This document shows, piece by piece, positions 1 through 8,955 of a DNA stretch of 64,000 nt. Every line of letters begins with the position of its first letter. Positions within the stretch are counted from its first letter, which is position 1. The position numbers and the translations under genes were made by a program. The notes under the pieces were generated by a model. The model did no database searches. It was not told the DNA's origin and saw only the letters and a program-made list of their open reading frames with translations. The DNA is from Rhizobium sp. BK313 (GTDB lineage: Bacteria > Pseudomonadota > Alphaproteobacteria > Rhizobiales > Rhizobiaceae), in the NCBI RefSeq assembly GCF_014193655.1, contig NZ_JACHZQ010000003.1, positions 620,001-684,000 of the forward strand, in the 5' to 3' direction.

Positions 1-669
1 AAGCGCGAAGGCTTCCAGCCGATCGACAATGTCTCCGTGGTGTTGACCCACATGAGCGAAGTCATCCGCAACAACTTGCCGGCACTGCTCTCCTATAAGG
101 ACGTGAAGATCCTGATCGATCGCCTCGATCCGGAATACAAGAAACTCGCTGACGAGATCTGCTCGTCACATATGTCCTATTCTGGCTTGCAGGCCGTGCT
201 GAAGCTCCTGCTTGCCGAGCGCGTCTCGATCCGCAACCTGCATCTTATTCTGGAAGCAGTGGCCGAACTCGCGCCGCATGTACGCAAGACCGAACAGATC
301 GTCGAACATGTGCGCGTGCGCATGGCGCAGCAGCTCTGCGGCGACCTGGCCGATAACGGCGTGCTGCGCGTTCTGCGCCTCGGCAGCAAATGGGACCTGA
401 TCTTCCATCAGGCGCTGAAGCGTGACCAGAAGGGCGAAATCGTCGAGTTCGACATCGATCCGCGCAACCTCGAAGAATTCAGCGAGCAGGCGGGCAAAGT
501 TATCCGTGAATACATGGACCGCGGCATGCCCTTCGTGCTTGTCACATCGCCGGAAACGCGCTCCTATGTGCGCATGATCATCGAACGCCTGTTCGCGACC
601 CTGCCGGTTTTGTCGCATGTGGAATTGGCCAAGGGGATCGAGATCAAGATTCTAGGTTCCATTTCATGA
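1..669 (+). CDS. flhA: Flagellar export apparatus protein FlhA, C-terminal part (5' end outside window)
   Basis: The reading frame is open from base 1 and ends at 669, giving the last 222 residues. It lacks its N-terminal membrane domain because the window cuts it. The visible part is the cytoplasmic FlhAc domain, which forms the nonameric docking ring of the flagellar type III export gate and receives chaperone-substrate complexes. The conserved block reading LTHMSEVIRNN, followed by LPALLSYKDVK, is typical of FlhA. The stop codon overlaps the fliR start (ATGA at 666-669), indicating translational coupling. The GTG at 37 is an internal codon, not a start, because homology continues upstream of it. 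Confidence 0.95.
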   Translation, partial: KREGFQPIDNVSVVLTHMSEVIRNNLPALLSYKDVKILIDRLDPEYKKLADEICSSHMSYSGLQAVLKLLLAERVSIRNLHLILEAVAELAPHVRKTEQIVEHVRVRMAQQLCGDLADNGVLRVLRLGSKWDLIFHQALKRDQKGEIVEFDIDPRNLEEFSEQAGKVIREYMDRGMPFVLVTSPETRSYVRMIIERLFATLPVLSHVELAKGIEIKILGSIS

Positions 670-1418
670 TATCCGACCCCCAGGGCACCATTCTGGCGTT
701 GTTTCTCGCCTTCTGCCGCATCGGCGGCTGCATGATGGTGCTACCGGGGTTTTCGTCAGGCCGCGTGCCGCCGCAGATTCGGCTGCTCCTTTCGGCTGCG
801 CTCTCGATGGCGATCCTGCCGCTTCTCTGGGACACGATCTATCCGGAGGTGTCCAAAAGCGGCGCCACCTACATTGGTCTGATCTTCAGCGAAACGGTGA
901 TCGGCCTGATGTACGGCATGATGGCACGGCTCTATACGCTCGGGCTGCAATTTGCCGGCACCGTCATATCGATGCTGATCGGCTTCAATGCTCCGGGCGG
1001 CATGGACATCATCGAGGAATCGAACGAGACGTCTCTCACCAGCATGATCAGCTTCTGCGGACTGATGATGCTGTTCATTCTGGACTTCCACCACTACGTC
1101 CTGCAGGCGCTGGTTGATTCCTATTCCGTCGTCCCCTTCGGCGGCCATATCGATGCGCGCACCTCGCTGGTATCGGTGACGGACACGCTGGAATCGACCT
1201 TTTTCATCATGTTGCGGCTGGCGAGCCCTTTTCTGCTTTACGGTCTGATGTTCCAGATTTCGATCGGCTTCATCAACAAGCTTGCGCCGCAGATTCCGAT
1301 CTATTTTATCTCCACACCCTATCTGCTGATGGGCGGGCTGTTCATGCTCTATCTCAGTATAGCGGCGATGATCAGCCAGTTCGCCGATGCCTTCCTCGGC
1401 GTCTTTAACGGGCATTAG
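666..1418 (+). CDS. fliR: Flagellar export apparatus protein FliR
   Basis: This 250-residue, strongly hydrophobic protein has about six predicted membrane segments, the usual size and architecture of FliR. FliR joins FliP and FliQ in the core of the flagellar type III export gate in the inner membrane. An LPGFSSGRVPPQIRLLL-type block lies near residues 26-42. The start overlaps the flhA stop by four bases. It lies second in a flagellar operon that continues with four small genes. Identification rests on family length, hydrophobic pattern and position after flhA. Confidence 0.94.
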   Translation: MISDPQGTILALFLAFCRIGGCMMVLPGFSSGRVPPQIRLLLSAALSMAILPLLWDTIYPEVSKSGATYIGLIFSETVIGLMYGMMARLYTLGLQFAGTVISMLIGFNAPGGMDIIEESNETSLTSMISFCGLMMLFILDFHHYVLQALVDSYSVVPFGGHIDARTSLVSVTDTLESTFFIMLRLASPFLLYGLMFQISIGFINKLAPQIPIYFISTPYLLMGGLFMLYLSIAAMISQFADAFLGVFNGH

Positions 1419-1436
1419 CGGGGCGAGGCGAAAGCT

Positions 1437-1856
1437 GTGGCAGAAAAAAACCGATCCGAAAAATTGAAGCGCCTCGTCGCCGTACAGCGCCATCTTGAGC
1501 GGATAGCGGAAAACGAGCTTGCGGATACGACCCGCCAGCGCAACGAGGTCAGCCAGTCGATGGAAAAGCTGATCGATGCGATCAGCTCGGCCGATCCGGT
1601 GCATATGGTGTTTTCGGTCCAATACGCCGAGCGCTATGCCCGCCTGACGCTCAAGGATCAGCAGCTCGACGGCATCCAGAAGCTGATCGAAACGAAGGTC
1701 CTGCAAGAGCGCACCAAGGCCGATCGGTTGGAAGATCATATGATGGACGCTCGCGAGTTGGAAACGCGCGAGGCGGACGACAATGCTGTCTATGATATCA
1801 TCGATCAGCGCTTCGCGGACGCCACGCCAGCCTCCAGCAAGGTTCAAAAACCATAA
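1437..1856 (+). CDS. FliJ-like coiled-coil protein in the flagellar operon
   Basis: This 139-residue, highly charged protein is predicted to be almost entirely alpha-helical, with a long coiled coil over roughly residues 5-115. It starts at GTG 1437, 18 bases after the fliR stop. Its size, charge and helical hairpin character match FliJ, the export ATPase stalk protein and chaperone-escort factor, and the gene sits among export and rod genes. I see no diagnostic FliJ motif, since the family diverges strongly in sequence. The alternative is an unrelated flagellar coiled-coil protein. The role is inferred from context and composition. Confidence 0.6.
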   Translation: MAEKNRSEKLKRLVAVQRHLERIAENELADTTRQRNEVSQSMEKLIDAISSADPVHMVFSVQYAERYARLTLKDQQLDGIQKLIETKVLQERTKADRLEDHMMDARELETREADDNAVYDIIDQRFADATPASSKVQKP

Positions 1857-1988
1857 TCACCACGATCTTAGAACAAGGTGGCGTATCGTCGAATGGCCGC
1901 CTTGCTCTAACCGTTCGATCCGGCATGACCTTGCTCGATGGTTGCTTCACGCGTCCCGGGATCATGCTTTAGTGAAAGGAAACGTGAC

Positions 1989-2585
1989 GTGGCTATTTCG
2001 CCTCCGAGTGATTTGGTCCTGGATGTCGTCCAGGCCGCCAATCCAGCCGACGTGCAGGCGGCCCAGGAGAAGCTCGCGGCCAACAGGGCTGCCTTCGCCG
2101 CTACCAGCCTCGCGGAAAACGGCAATGGTTTCGGCTCCACCGTGGACGCGCTTAACAGCGCCGCAACACAGGCCGGCCTGAGCAATGCCAATACGCATAC
2201 CGCGCCGACGAAAGTTCCGCAGGTCTATCGCAAGTTCGAAGCCATGGTGCTGCAGAATTTCGTAAAGAACATGCTGCCGAACAGCGAAACACTCTATGGC
2301 AAGGGCTCCGCCGGCGAAATCTGGAAGGGCATGATGGCCGAGCAGCTCGGCAATACCATCGCCAAGAACGGCGGCGTCGGCATAGCCGAGAAAATGTATC
2401 AGGAACAGGTTTCCAAGATGCGCAACACCGGCGCCATCAACTCGGCGACCAATGAGAACGACAAGAAGATGGCCCTGAGCGCAATCACCGATTTCCAGCG
2501 AAAGACACTCGCCGCAGCCGATACCAATGGTGACAGCGATACGACGGTCACCAATCAAGACACGCTGACGTCCAAGAAAGTATGA
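1989..2585 (+). CDS. FlgJ-type rod-binding protein (no muramidase domain)
   Basis: The 198-residue product has a disordered N-terminus followed by a rod-binding domain (FlgJ N-terminal type) at about residues 77-140, with the motif VYRKFEAMVLQNFVKNMLP and a GxxGGVGIAEKMYQ-like block. This domain caps the growing flagellar rod in the periplasm. The glucosaminidase half found in gammaproteobacterial FlgJ is absent, which is normal in alphaproteobacteria. I start it at GTG 1989 because an AAAGGA ribosome binding site lies 8 bases upstream. The in-frame upstream extension to 1938 looks non-coding. The next gene starts at or just after its stop. Confidence 0.85.
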   Translation: MAISPPSDLVLDVVQAANPADVQAAQEKLAANRAAFAATSLAENGNGFGSTVDALNSAATQAGLSNANTHTAPTKVPQVYRKFEAMVLQNFVKNMLPNSETLYGKGSAGEIWKGMMAEQLGNTIAKNGGVGIAEKMYQEQVSKMRNTGAINSATNENDKKMALSAITDFQRKTLAAADTNGDSDTTVTNQDTLTSKKV

Positions 2586-2599
2586 GCGGGGGGAAAAAC

Positions 2600-2968
2600 A
2601 TGGAAGTAATTTCGAACGACTACCGGATCAAGACGGTCCTTGGCCGCCTGGAGATGATCATCGACAACGAAAATAGCCGGATCGGCACCGATCCGGAATT
2701 CGATCTCAAGGTTTCGAATGCTCACAAGAGCCGCTGCCTCTACGAATTGTCGATGCTGTTTCGCGATACCAATCCGGCCGAACTCGCCGTCACCCATATC
2801 GAGCAGTTGCACGGACTGAAGAAGAAGCTGGTCTTGAACGCGCGTCGCGTCGAAGCCCATCTCGAAGCCGTTCGAGCCGTCGCCGATATCCTGAAGAATG
2901 CGGTGCAGAACGCGGATGCGGATGGCACCTATTCGCAGGAGCAATTCCGCGTTCGTGAGGCCGGATGA
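2600..2968 (+). CDS. flgN: FlgN-like flagellar export chaperone
   Basis: About 122 residues, predicted all alpha-helical, in the position where rhizobial flgN lies (after the rod-binding gene). FlgN proteins hold hook-associated proteins FlgK and FlgL before export. I prefer ATG 2600 because a run of six G (GGGGGG) sits directly upstream as ribosome binding site. An upstream ATG at 2582 overlaps the preceding stop and would add six residues (MSGGKN). The stop overlaps the next start (ATGA at 2965-2968), so the genes are coupled. Family assignment depends on size, helicity and neighbours more than on a strong motif. Confidence 0.7.
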   Translation: MEVISNDYRIKTVLGRLEMIIDNENSRIGTDPEFDLKVSNAHKSRCLYELSMLFRDTNPAELAVTHIEQLHGLKKKLVLNARRVEAHLEAVRAVADILKNAVQNADADGTYSQEQFRVREAG

Positions 2969-3501
2969 TCAAGCTCGTCCTCACCGGCCTCTGGGTCTGC
3001 GCCGTAACGCTGGCTTCGGTCTATTTTTCGGTGCAGATGGCGACGGCGCCCGCGACCAATCCTGACGACGCCAAGAAGGCGCAGCAGGAATTCGTCAAGG
3101 GCGAATCGATCAACGTCCCCGTTATCGCCAACGGCCAGGTGAGCGGCTATTTCATCACCCGTATCTCCTTCATGATGGAGAAGGGCAAGGCGAGCCAGCT
3201 ACAGACGCCGCTGACGGAATTGACGACGGACGAACTCTATTCATTGCTGGTGGGCAATAAGGCGATCGACATCGCCCATACAGCCAACTTCGATGTTGCG
3301 AGCTTCCGCAGCGACATCAAGAAGAACATGAACGAACGCCTTGGCGGCGATTACGTCGCCGATGTTCTGGTCGAACAGCTCGACTACCTCTCCAAGGATG
3401 AGATCAACAACGGCGGCGGTGCCGGCAAGAAAACCGTCAAGCCCGTAAAGATCGTCCAGGGCGATCCGACGCCGGACATGGTGCCGAAGGCCGCGGAGTA
3501 G
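2965..3501 (+). CDS. FliL-like single-pass membrane protein, last gene of flagellar operon
   Basis: A 178-residue protein with one N-terminal membrane anchor (residues 3-24), a large periplasmic part and a Gly/Lys/Pro-rich tail. The periplasmic part has an xRISFMMEKG strand, a central TELTTDELYSLL helix and a late NMNERLGGDYVADVLVEQL block. This topology and order resemble FliL, the stator-associated protein of the basal body, but similarity is weak and FliL proper may be encoded elsewhere. It is coupled to flgN by a four-base overlap. A perfect hairpin at 3521-3544 follows. Function is inferred only. Confidence 0.55.
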   Translation: MIKLVLTGLWVCAVTLASVYFSVQMATAPATNPDDAKKAQQEFVKGESINVPVIANGQVSGYFITRISFMMEKGKASQLQTPLTELTTDELYSLLVGNKAIDIAHTANFDVASFRSDIKKNMNERLGGDYVADVLVEQLDYLSKDEINNGGGAGKKTVKPVKIVQGDPTPDMVPKAAE

Positions 3502-3520
3502 GCTTGTTGAACCCCGTGAT

Positions 3521-3544
3521 GGCCGCTCCGGTTACGGAGCGGCC
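3521..3544 (+). terminator. Perfect 10-bp hairpin after flagellar operon
   Basis: GGCCGCTCCG (3521-3530) and CGGAGCGGCC (3535-3544) pair perfectly around a GTTA loop, 20 bases after the last flagellar gene. No T-run follows directly, so it may be a 3'-end stabiliser or a Rho-assisted terminator rather than a classic intrinsic terminator. Confidence 0.5.
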
Positions 3545-3754
3545 TGCTACGTCCGTCGCCCGAAACAGCGTTAACAAAACCCTGCTTCCCTTCCGCAATT
3601 CCGATCGATTTTCCTAACGGAAGCTTGGGATCGCCTTGTTATAAGCACCATCAGCGACGTTTCCGATGTCACCGATTGGACAGGCGGTGGAGGATCTGCG
3701 TCGAGAAATTTGCCGGCGTCGGGCGTATGAAGCGTCTGCGGCAGGAGGTCTTGG

Positions 3755-4597
3755 GTGAATCTGGTCGCAAATTTTGCCGTGCTCGCTTCGCGTCGAATGA
3801 TTTTCGACTTGCCGGTCTGCGACCTCAATTGGGAAGATGCACTGACCTTCATCAACGAGCTGGCGTCCCTTCCGGTCGGCCAGACCGTCATCTCCTTCGT
3901 CAACGCCCACAACATGCTGCTTATGCTGAACGACGGAGGTTATCGCGACGTACTGGCGCAAAACCTTATCCTGCCCGATGGCGTCGGCCTGGATATAGCC
4001 TCGCGGGTTGCCCATGGCGTCTCCTTTCCGGCCAATTTGAACGGCACCGATTTCGTGCCGGCTCTGCTGACCTTCATGGAGCGACCGAAGCGTATCGGCC
4101 TGATCGGTGGTCGCCGCGATGTTATTGAAAAGGCTGCGGAAAATTTCCGCAAGCATGCACCGTGGCATGAGTTCATCGTCATTGCGGACGGCTATTTCGA
4201 TAAGGCGCAAAGCAATCTGATCACCGCGGAGGTCGGTCGTCAGAATATCGATGTGCTGGTCGTCGGCATGGGGACGCCGCTGCAGGAAAAATGGGTTGCT
4301 GAGCATATCGATGCGCAGCATGCCCGGCTGGTGCTGACGGTCGGTGCGCTTTTCGATTTCGTCTCGGGCACAGTGCCGCGTGCTCCGGCTCTGATGCGCG
4401 CACTGCGCTTTGAATGGATGTACCGTCTGCTCCAGGAGCCGAGCAGGCTGTGGCGGCGTTACATGCTCGGCGTACCGCTCTTCCTTTATCAGGTCATCCG
4501 ACATCAGTTCGGCCGAAAGGAGCGCATTCTGCGTGCCACCGAGCCACAGTCCGCGCCTCTGCTGCAGCTTCCTTCGCGCGACAAGCTTGCCGGCTGA
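3755..4597 (+). CDS. WecG/TagA/CpsF-family glycosyltransferase
   Basis: The 280-residue product belongs to the WecG/TagA family (GT26), which transfers N-acetylmannosamine-type or other sugars onto undecaprenyl-linked sugars on the cytoplasmic membrane face. Visible family signatures are FVNAHN (residues 48-53), LPDGVGLDIA with the conserved Asp75, an FRxxGLIGG-like block, the VVGMGTPLQEKW block and the GALFDFVSGTVPRAP block. Start GTG 3755 has a textbook AGGAGG at 3743-3748. It precedes a Wzz-like gene by 100 bases, so both probably serve one surface polysaccharide. The substrate sugar cannot be told. Confidence 0.88.
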   Translation: MNLVANFAVLASRRMIFDLPVCDLNWEDALTFINELASLPVGQTVISFVNAHNMLLMLNDGGYRDVLAQNLILPDGVGLDIASRVAHGVSFPANLNGTDFVPALLTFMERPKRIGLIGGRRDVIEKAAENFRKHAPWHEFIVIADGYFDKAQSNLITAEVGRQNIDVLVVGMGTPLQEKWVAEHIDAQHARLVLTVGALFDFVSGTVPRAPALMRALRFEWMYRLLQEPSRLWRRYMLGVPLFLYQVIRHQFGRKERILRATEPQSAPLLQLPSRDKLAG

Positions 4598-4697
4598 TCG
4601 CTTTCGCGACGGCTGTTAACCTTTTCTTTGCCATGAAAATTTAGAGTGGGTTAACCATCTGCATCGGTCGCTGACCATGCGCGCGAGATAACCCGCC

Positions 4698-6635
4698 ATG
4701 TTCGAAAGCAAGGCCAGGACCAGACCTCACCCCGATGATGCGGAAGCCTTCGAGGCCGCCCGCGGCACCGGGCGCCATGCCTATTTCAATCGCGGGAAGG
4801 ATGGCTATCTCATTGCAGCCAATATCCAGACGGCCGATCGCCAAGCTGGGAGCGATGCGGAATTGCTGGCCGTCATCCAAAAGATGCTGGACGGCGACCA
4901 CTATCCTGTCTCTGGGCAGAAAAAATCCGCAGTGGCCGAGGCCAAAGAAGCTCAGCCGTTGCCCGATCGCATCCGCGGCATCCTGCAAAACCGTCCCATC
5001 GTTCGCGAAATGATCGTTGATCGGCAGCCGGAGCCGATCGTCGATCAATCATTGGTCTCTCCCCGTATTGAAGACACCGGGATCGACCTTTCGCTTCTGG
5101 TCGATTCGCCAGCCGTTTCAACGATCGCGCCCTTGCCCCATCGTAGCTGGACGTTCGGGCTCGGCTCCATAGCCTTCGTCATCGTCGCCTCGATGGCAGG
5201 CGCGTTCATTCCAACAATGTTGCCGGCTCCACCGCGTTATGTCTCTCACACCACGCTGCAGATAGAAGGGCAGGGGGCCGCGCGACAAGCGCTTCTGGAT
5301 GTTACTGCCAAACGCATCGTCGCGCCGTCCTTGCTTTCCGATCTCGTCGCCAGACTGAAACTCGACCGCGATCCGGAATTTACCGGCGATCAGGCCGGCG
5401 CGTTCGGTGTTGCTGTGGAATTGCTGTCCGGCAATGGCAACGCTTCCGATGCGCCCTCGCGCGCGCAGGCCGAACTTCGCAAAGACGTCACCGTCACCAC
5501 GGATCTGCCGAGCGGCACCTTGCATCTCGCCGTCGCCACAGCCAATCCCGCAAGATCGGCCGAGATCGCCAACCGCCTGGCCGATGCGACGATTTACGAC
5601 GCCACCGCCGCGCAAGGTGCGGCCCTGGTTGGCAAAGCCAGCCCGCCTGCCGACCGGCGCCTGACGGACCTCGATCAGGCCAAGGCCGCCTTAGCCGATT
5701 TCAAGGCGCAATATGGTGACGACAAGATCGAGGCGGCGCTGGATCTTCAGCAGCAGCGCCAGCAGTTGGATGGCGAGATCAAAGCCTCCGAAGCCGCAGT
5801 ACAAAGCGCGAAGGCCCGTGTCTTGGCCGCCAAGTCCGCCACGGCTGCCAGCGTCATGAGTGGCGCGCTGTCGGGCGATCTGTCGTCTGCCGGTCTCGAT
5901 GATGTGCGCAACCGCTACAGCGCTGCAAAGGTTGTGCTGTCCCAACTGTCGACGCAGCTCGGCCCTCGCCATCCCCGTCTGCTGGCGCAGCAGGTGACGG
6001 TCGACACCCTGGCTGCCGATATCCGCAACCAGCTCCAGCGTCTGGTCGCCAACAGCGATGCGACCCTGAAAGATGCAACTGAGAACCGGACGACACTCAC
6101 AGCGCGAATGACTGCTCTCACCCAGAAAAGCATCGATGTCGACATGGCCCGCCTGGTCCAGTTGCAGGACGAGGTTGCGGCGGCCCAGAGGCGCTATGAT
6201 GCCGATCTGCAAGACACAGATACGGCTGCGCCCGAAGTCGAGGTGCCGATCGCCGTTATCGCTCCCGCCGTCGCCGCCAAGGCGCCGCTCGACGACAATC
6301 TTGCGGGCCGTCAGACCGCGGGTTTCCTGATGGGCCTCGGTGCGGCGCTTAGCCTGGTTTTCCTGCGAAAATGGATGGGTGGGGCGCCGCTTCCGGAGGA
6401 TCAGACAGCTGGGCGCATCATAGTGCACGAACCGGTTTTCAATCACGACGCCGAGCCGGCCCCGCTGCCGCGACCGATGCCCGACCTGCCGCAACCTCGC
6501 TTCGATGTCACCATTCCCGTTGCCAATGATCGACCCGTCGTCACGGGGGAGCTGATACAGGTCCAGCGCGAACTGGCGCAATTGCGCGCGAAAGTGGAGA
6601 CTTATGCTTCGCGCCGGCAGACGGTGCGCGACTGA
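4698..6635 (+). CDS. Wzz/GumC-like polysaccharide chain-length or export protein
   Basis: A 645-residue protein with a long cytoplasmic N-terminus (1-150), a membrane segment at 151-175, a large Ala/Gln-rich coiled-coil periplasmic region (about 300-510), and a second membrane segment at about 541-558 followed by a cytoplasmic tail. That two-helix, coiled-coil layout is the Wzz/polysaccharide co-polymerase pattern, which controls polymer length and export. No Walker motif or tyrosine-rich tail is present, so it lacks the kinase domain of Exo/Wzc proteins. The unusually long N-terminal cytoplasmic arm is odd for the family. It probably works with the glycosyltransferase upstream. Confidence 0.7.
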   Translation: MFESKARTRPHPDDAEAFEAARGTGRHAYFNRGKDGYLIAANIQTADRQAGSDAELLAVIQKMLDGDHYPVSGQKKSAVAEAKEAQPLPDRIRGILQNRPIVREMIVDRQPEPIVDQSLVSPRIEDTGIDLSLLVDSPAVSTIAPLPHRSWTFGLGSIAFVIVASMAGAFIPTMLPAPPRYVSHTTLQIEGQGAARQALLDVTAKRIVAPSLLSDLVARLKLDRDPEFTGDQAGAFGVAVELLSGNGNASDAPSRAQAELRKDVTVTTDLPSGTLHLAVATANPARSAEIANRLADATIYDATAAQGAALVGKASPPADRRLTDLDQAKAALADFKAQYGDDKIEAALDLQQQRQQLDGEIKASEAAVQSAKARVLAAKSATAASVMSGALSGDLSSAGLDDVRNRYSAAKVVLSQLSTQLGPRHPRLLAQQVTVDTLAADIRNQLQRLVANSDATLKDATENRTTLTARMTALTQKSIDVDMARLVQLQDEVAAAQRRYDADLQDTDTAAPEVEVPIAVIAPAVAAKAPLDDNLAGRQTAGFLMGLGAALSLVFLRKWMGGAPLPEDQTAGRIIVHEPVFNHDAEPAPLPRPMPDLPQPRFDVTIPVANDRPVVTGELIQVQRELAQLRAKVETYASRRQTVRD

Positions 6636-6752
6636 CCTTGCGGCCGATTTCTCCTTGCAATTACCGCTTTCAGACACCATAGGGCGTTGGCAGGCAAATC
6701 AGCCGGGCTGAAGGCTTGTAGATTGCCGCCGAAATTATACCGGGAGATAGGC

Positions 6753-7652
6753 GTGACGACTGTGATCGATGGCAAGCAGGTGGCTGCTTCGGTAATTGAT
6801 GCGGTGAAGACGGCGACCGCAGCACTGGAAAAGGACACGGGTGTGAAGACCGGCCTGGCCGTCGTCATCGTCGGCGACGATCCGGCCAGCCACACCTATG
6901 TCGGGGCCAAGGGCCGCATGGCCAAGGAATGCGGCTTCACCTCCATCCAGCACACGCTGCCGGCCGAGACGACGCAGGACGAGCTGGCAAGGCTGGTGGC
7001 CTCGCTGAACGAGGATGCGTCCATCCACGGCATCCTGGTGCAGCTGCCGCTGCCGAAACATTTGAACTCGGAGGCGATCATCCAGTCGATCCGGCCGGAC
7101 AAGGATGTCGACGGCCTTCATGTCATCAATGCCGGCAAGCTGGCCACCGGCGATCTCGCCACCGGGCTGATCTCCTGCACGCCGGCCGGCGCCATGTTGT
7201 TGGTGCGCCGTGTGCATGGCGAGGACCTGTCGGGTCTTACCGCCGTCGTCATCGGCCGCTCGAACCTGTTCGGCAAGCCGATGGCGCAACTGCTGCTGCA
7301 TGCCAATGCGACGGTGACGACGGCGCATTCGAAGACCAAGGACCTGCCGGCGGTTGCGCGCAGTGCCGATATCCTGGTGGCAGCGGTCGGCCGGCCGGAG
7401 ATGGTCAAGGCGGATTGGGTCAAGCCCGGTGCCACCGTCATCGATGTCGGCATCAACCGCATTGCCGCACCGGACAAGGGTGAAGGCAAGACACGCCTTG
7501 TCGGCGATGTCGCCTTTGCCGAGGCGGCGGAAGTTGCTGCCGTCATCACGCCGGTGCCGGGCGGTGTCGGCCCGATGACCATCGCCATGCTGATGGCCAA
7601 TACAGCCATTGCCGCACATCGTGCTGCCGGCAGGCCGGCGCCGAGGTTCTGA
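6753..7652 (+). CDS. folD: Bifunctional methylenetetrahydrofolate dehydrogenase/cyclohydrolase FolD
   Basis: FolD interconverts 5,10-methylene-, methenyl- and 10-formyl-tetrahydrofolate with NADP, supplying one-carbon units for purines and formyl-methionine. The 299-residue product has the catalytic Tyr49 and Lys53 of the SHTYVGAKGRMAKECG block, the KDVDGLH substrate motif, a GRSNLFGKP nucleotide-binding loop and the PVPGGVGPMT signature. Start GTG 6753 follows a GGGAGATAGG-like ribosome site. An in-frame extension to 6687 would add 22 residues not expected in this family. It is transcribed alone and converges on aglR through a palindromic repeat. Confidence 0.97.
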   Translation: MTTVIDGKQVAASVIDAVKTATAALEKDTGVKTGLAVVIVGDDPASHTYVGAKGRMAKECGFTSIQHTLPAETTQDELARLVASLNEDASIHGILVQLPLPKHLNSEAIIQSIRPDKDVDGLHVINAGKLATGDLATGLISCTPAGAMLLVRRVHGEDLSGLTAVVIGRSNLFGKPMAQLLLHANATVTTAHSKTKDLPAVARSADILVAAVGRPEMVKADWVKPGATVIDVGINRIAAPDKGEGKTRLVGDVAFAEAAEVAAVITPVPGGVGPMTIAMLMANTAIAAHRAAGRPAPRF

Positions 7653-7655
7653 CCG

Positions 7656-7728
7656 TTGGAGCATGATCCCGAACCGAAGGACCGCGCAGCGAAAAGTGTG
7701 CCGTGGTTTTCGGATGAGATCGTGCCAA
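7656..7728. repeat. Rhizobial intergenic palindromic repeat, copy 1
   Basis: Between convergent folD and aglR. The outer arms TTGGAGCATGATC (7656-7668) and GATCGTGCCAA (7718-7728) are inverted, and CCGAA faces TTTTCGG inside. A second, shorter copy with the same GCATGATC / TTTTGG elements lies at 61493-61545. Similar imperfect palindromes are scattered through Rhizobium genomes, and the family assignment is from memory. Position suggests it also ends transcription from both sides. Confidence 0.6.
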
Positions 7729-7737
7729 TTAAATGTG

Positions 7738-8763
7738 TTACTCGGCCGGCGCCACGCCGGTCGAGGCGCGCACGATCAGCTCGGTTTTCCAAAGTTCCTG
7801 CTCGGGAAATGTATCGAGTTGTTTGATCTCGCCGATCAGCCGCTCGGCGACGCGTACGCCCGCAGCGCGCAGCGACGAGCGCGTGGTCGTCAGCGGTACG
7901 GTGAAATTCTCCGGTTTCAGCAGCGTCAGCACATCGTCGTGGGCGATCAGCGAAATATCCTCGCCGAGCTTTAGTTTCGCTTGGTTGATGGCGCGCACCG
8001 CGCCGAGCGCCAGCACGGTGCTGGAACAGAGGATGGCGGTTGGCCGCTCGTCGAGCTGCAGGATGCGCTCCATGGCGAACAGGCCTTGTTCATCGGTCAT
8101 CGCCGTATGGCTGACACAAGCTTCGTTCAGCGTCAGGCCGCGTTCGGCAAGCGCTGCGGTCACGCCGTTTTTCCGCCGGATGGCGAAATCGAGATAGATC
8201 GGGCCATTCAGCAGCGCAAAACGTTTGTGGCCAAGCTGCAGTAGCAGTTTCGTGGCGTCGTAGAAGGCCGCCTCGTTGTCGATGTCGAGATAGGGGTAAT
8301 CCGGCTCCGTCCCAAAAGATCGTCCATGCACCAGGAAGGGTATGGACAATGATTTCAGCATTTCGAGGCGTGGATCATGGCCGCGCATATAGGTGATGAA
8401 CAGCGCGTCGACATTACCGCTGGCGGCAAGTCGCTTCAGCGCACCGACTTCATCGTTCGGATCGGCCGGCGTCAGAACGAAATGGAAATCATGCCGCAAC
8501 GCCTCTTCACCGAGGCCGGTCAGGAACTCGCTGAAATGCACGTCGGAGGGATGGCCGGGCGCCGTCGGCATGACCAGACCAATGGAGCCGGCCTTGCCGG
8601 TCGCCAGACGTTGCGCCGCCTTGTTGGGACGATAACCTGTTTCCCGAACCGCTTTGAGCACCCGCTCGCGGGTCTCGCGATTGACCTCCGGATATCCGTT
8701 CAAAGCACGGCTGACCGTGGTCTGCGACAGGCCTAACATTTGCGATAGCTGCTTCAGATTCAC
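7738..8763 (-). CDS. aglR: LacI-family transcriptional regulator of the alpha-glucoside operon (AglR)
   Basis: This 341-residue LacI/GalR-type regulator begins with a DNA-binding helix-turn-helix (LKQLSQMLGLSQTTVSRALNG) and a hinge, followed by a periplasmic-binding-like sugar domain ending in STGVAPAE. It lies divergent to aglE, the position of AglR in other rhizobia, and should repress agl transcription until an alpha-glucoside binds. I start it at GTG 8763, preceded by GGAGGAG. A longer frame to ATG 8835 would run into the operator palindrome at 8833-8845, which argues against it. The two operators suggest autoregulation. Confidence 0.88.
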   Translation of the reverse strand: MNLKQLSQMLGLSQTTVSRALNGYPEVNRETRERVLKAVRETGYRPNKAAQRLATGKAGSIGLVMPTAPGHPSDVHFSEFLTGLGEEALRHDFHFVLTPADPNDEVGALKRLAASGNVDALFITYMRGHDPRLEMLKSLSIPFLVHGRSFGTEPDYPYLDIDNEAAFYDATKLLLQLGHKRFALLNGPIYLDFAIRRKNGVTAALAERGLTLNEACVSHTAMTDEQGLFAMERILQLDERPTAILCSSTVLALGAVRAINQAKLKLGEDISLIAHDDVLTLLKPENFTVPLTTTRSSLRAAGVRVAERLIGEIKQLDTFPEQELWKTELIVRASTGVAPAE

Positions 8764-8832
8764 GTGGCTCCGCTCCTCCATTTGCCCATTATCAGTGGCG
8801 CGATAGCTTCCCCCCGCCATGTTACTGGCTTC

Positions 8833-8845
8833 CAAAGCGCTTTTG
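8833..8845. promoter_or_regulatory. LacI-type operator palindrome O1 (aglR side)
   Basis: CAAAGCGCTTTTG contains the perfect palindrome AAAGCGCTTT with a central CG step, typical of LacI-family operators. It lies about 70 bases upstream of the chosen aglR start and matches the site at 8994-9005. Confidence 0.75.
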
Positions 8846-8955
8846 ACTATGTAGCAGGCGACGCATTTGAAACAAGGTAATTTGCGAAATATTGATGCTC
8901 ATTACATGCTGCATCGCGAGATTTAGGTGTATATTAGTCGAATTCACAAATTCGC

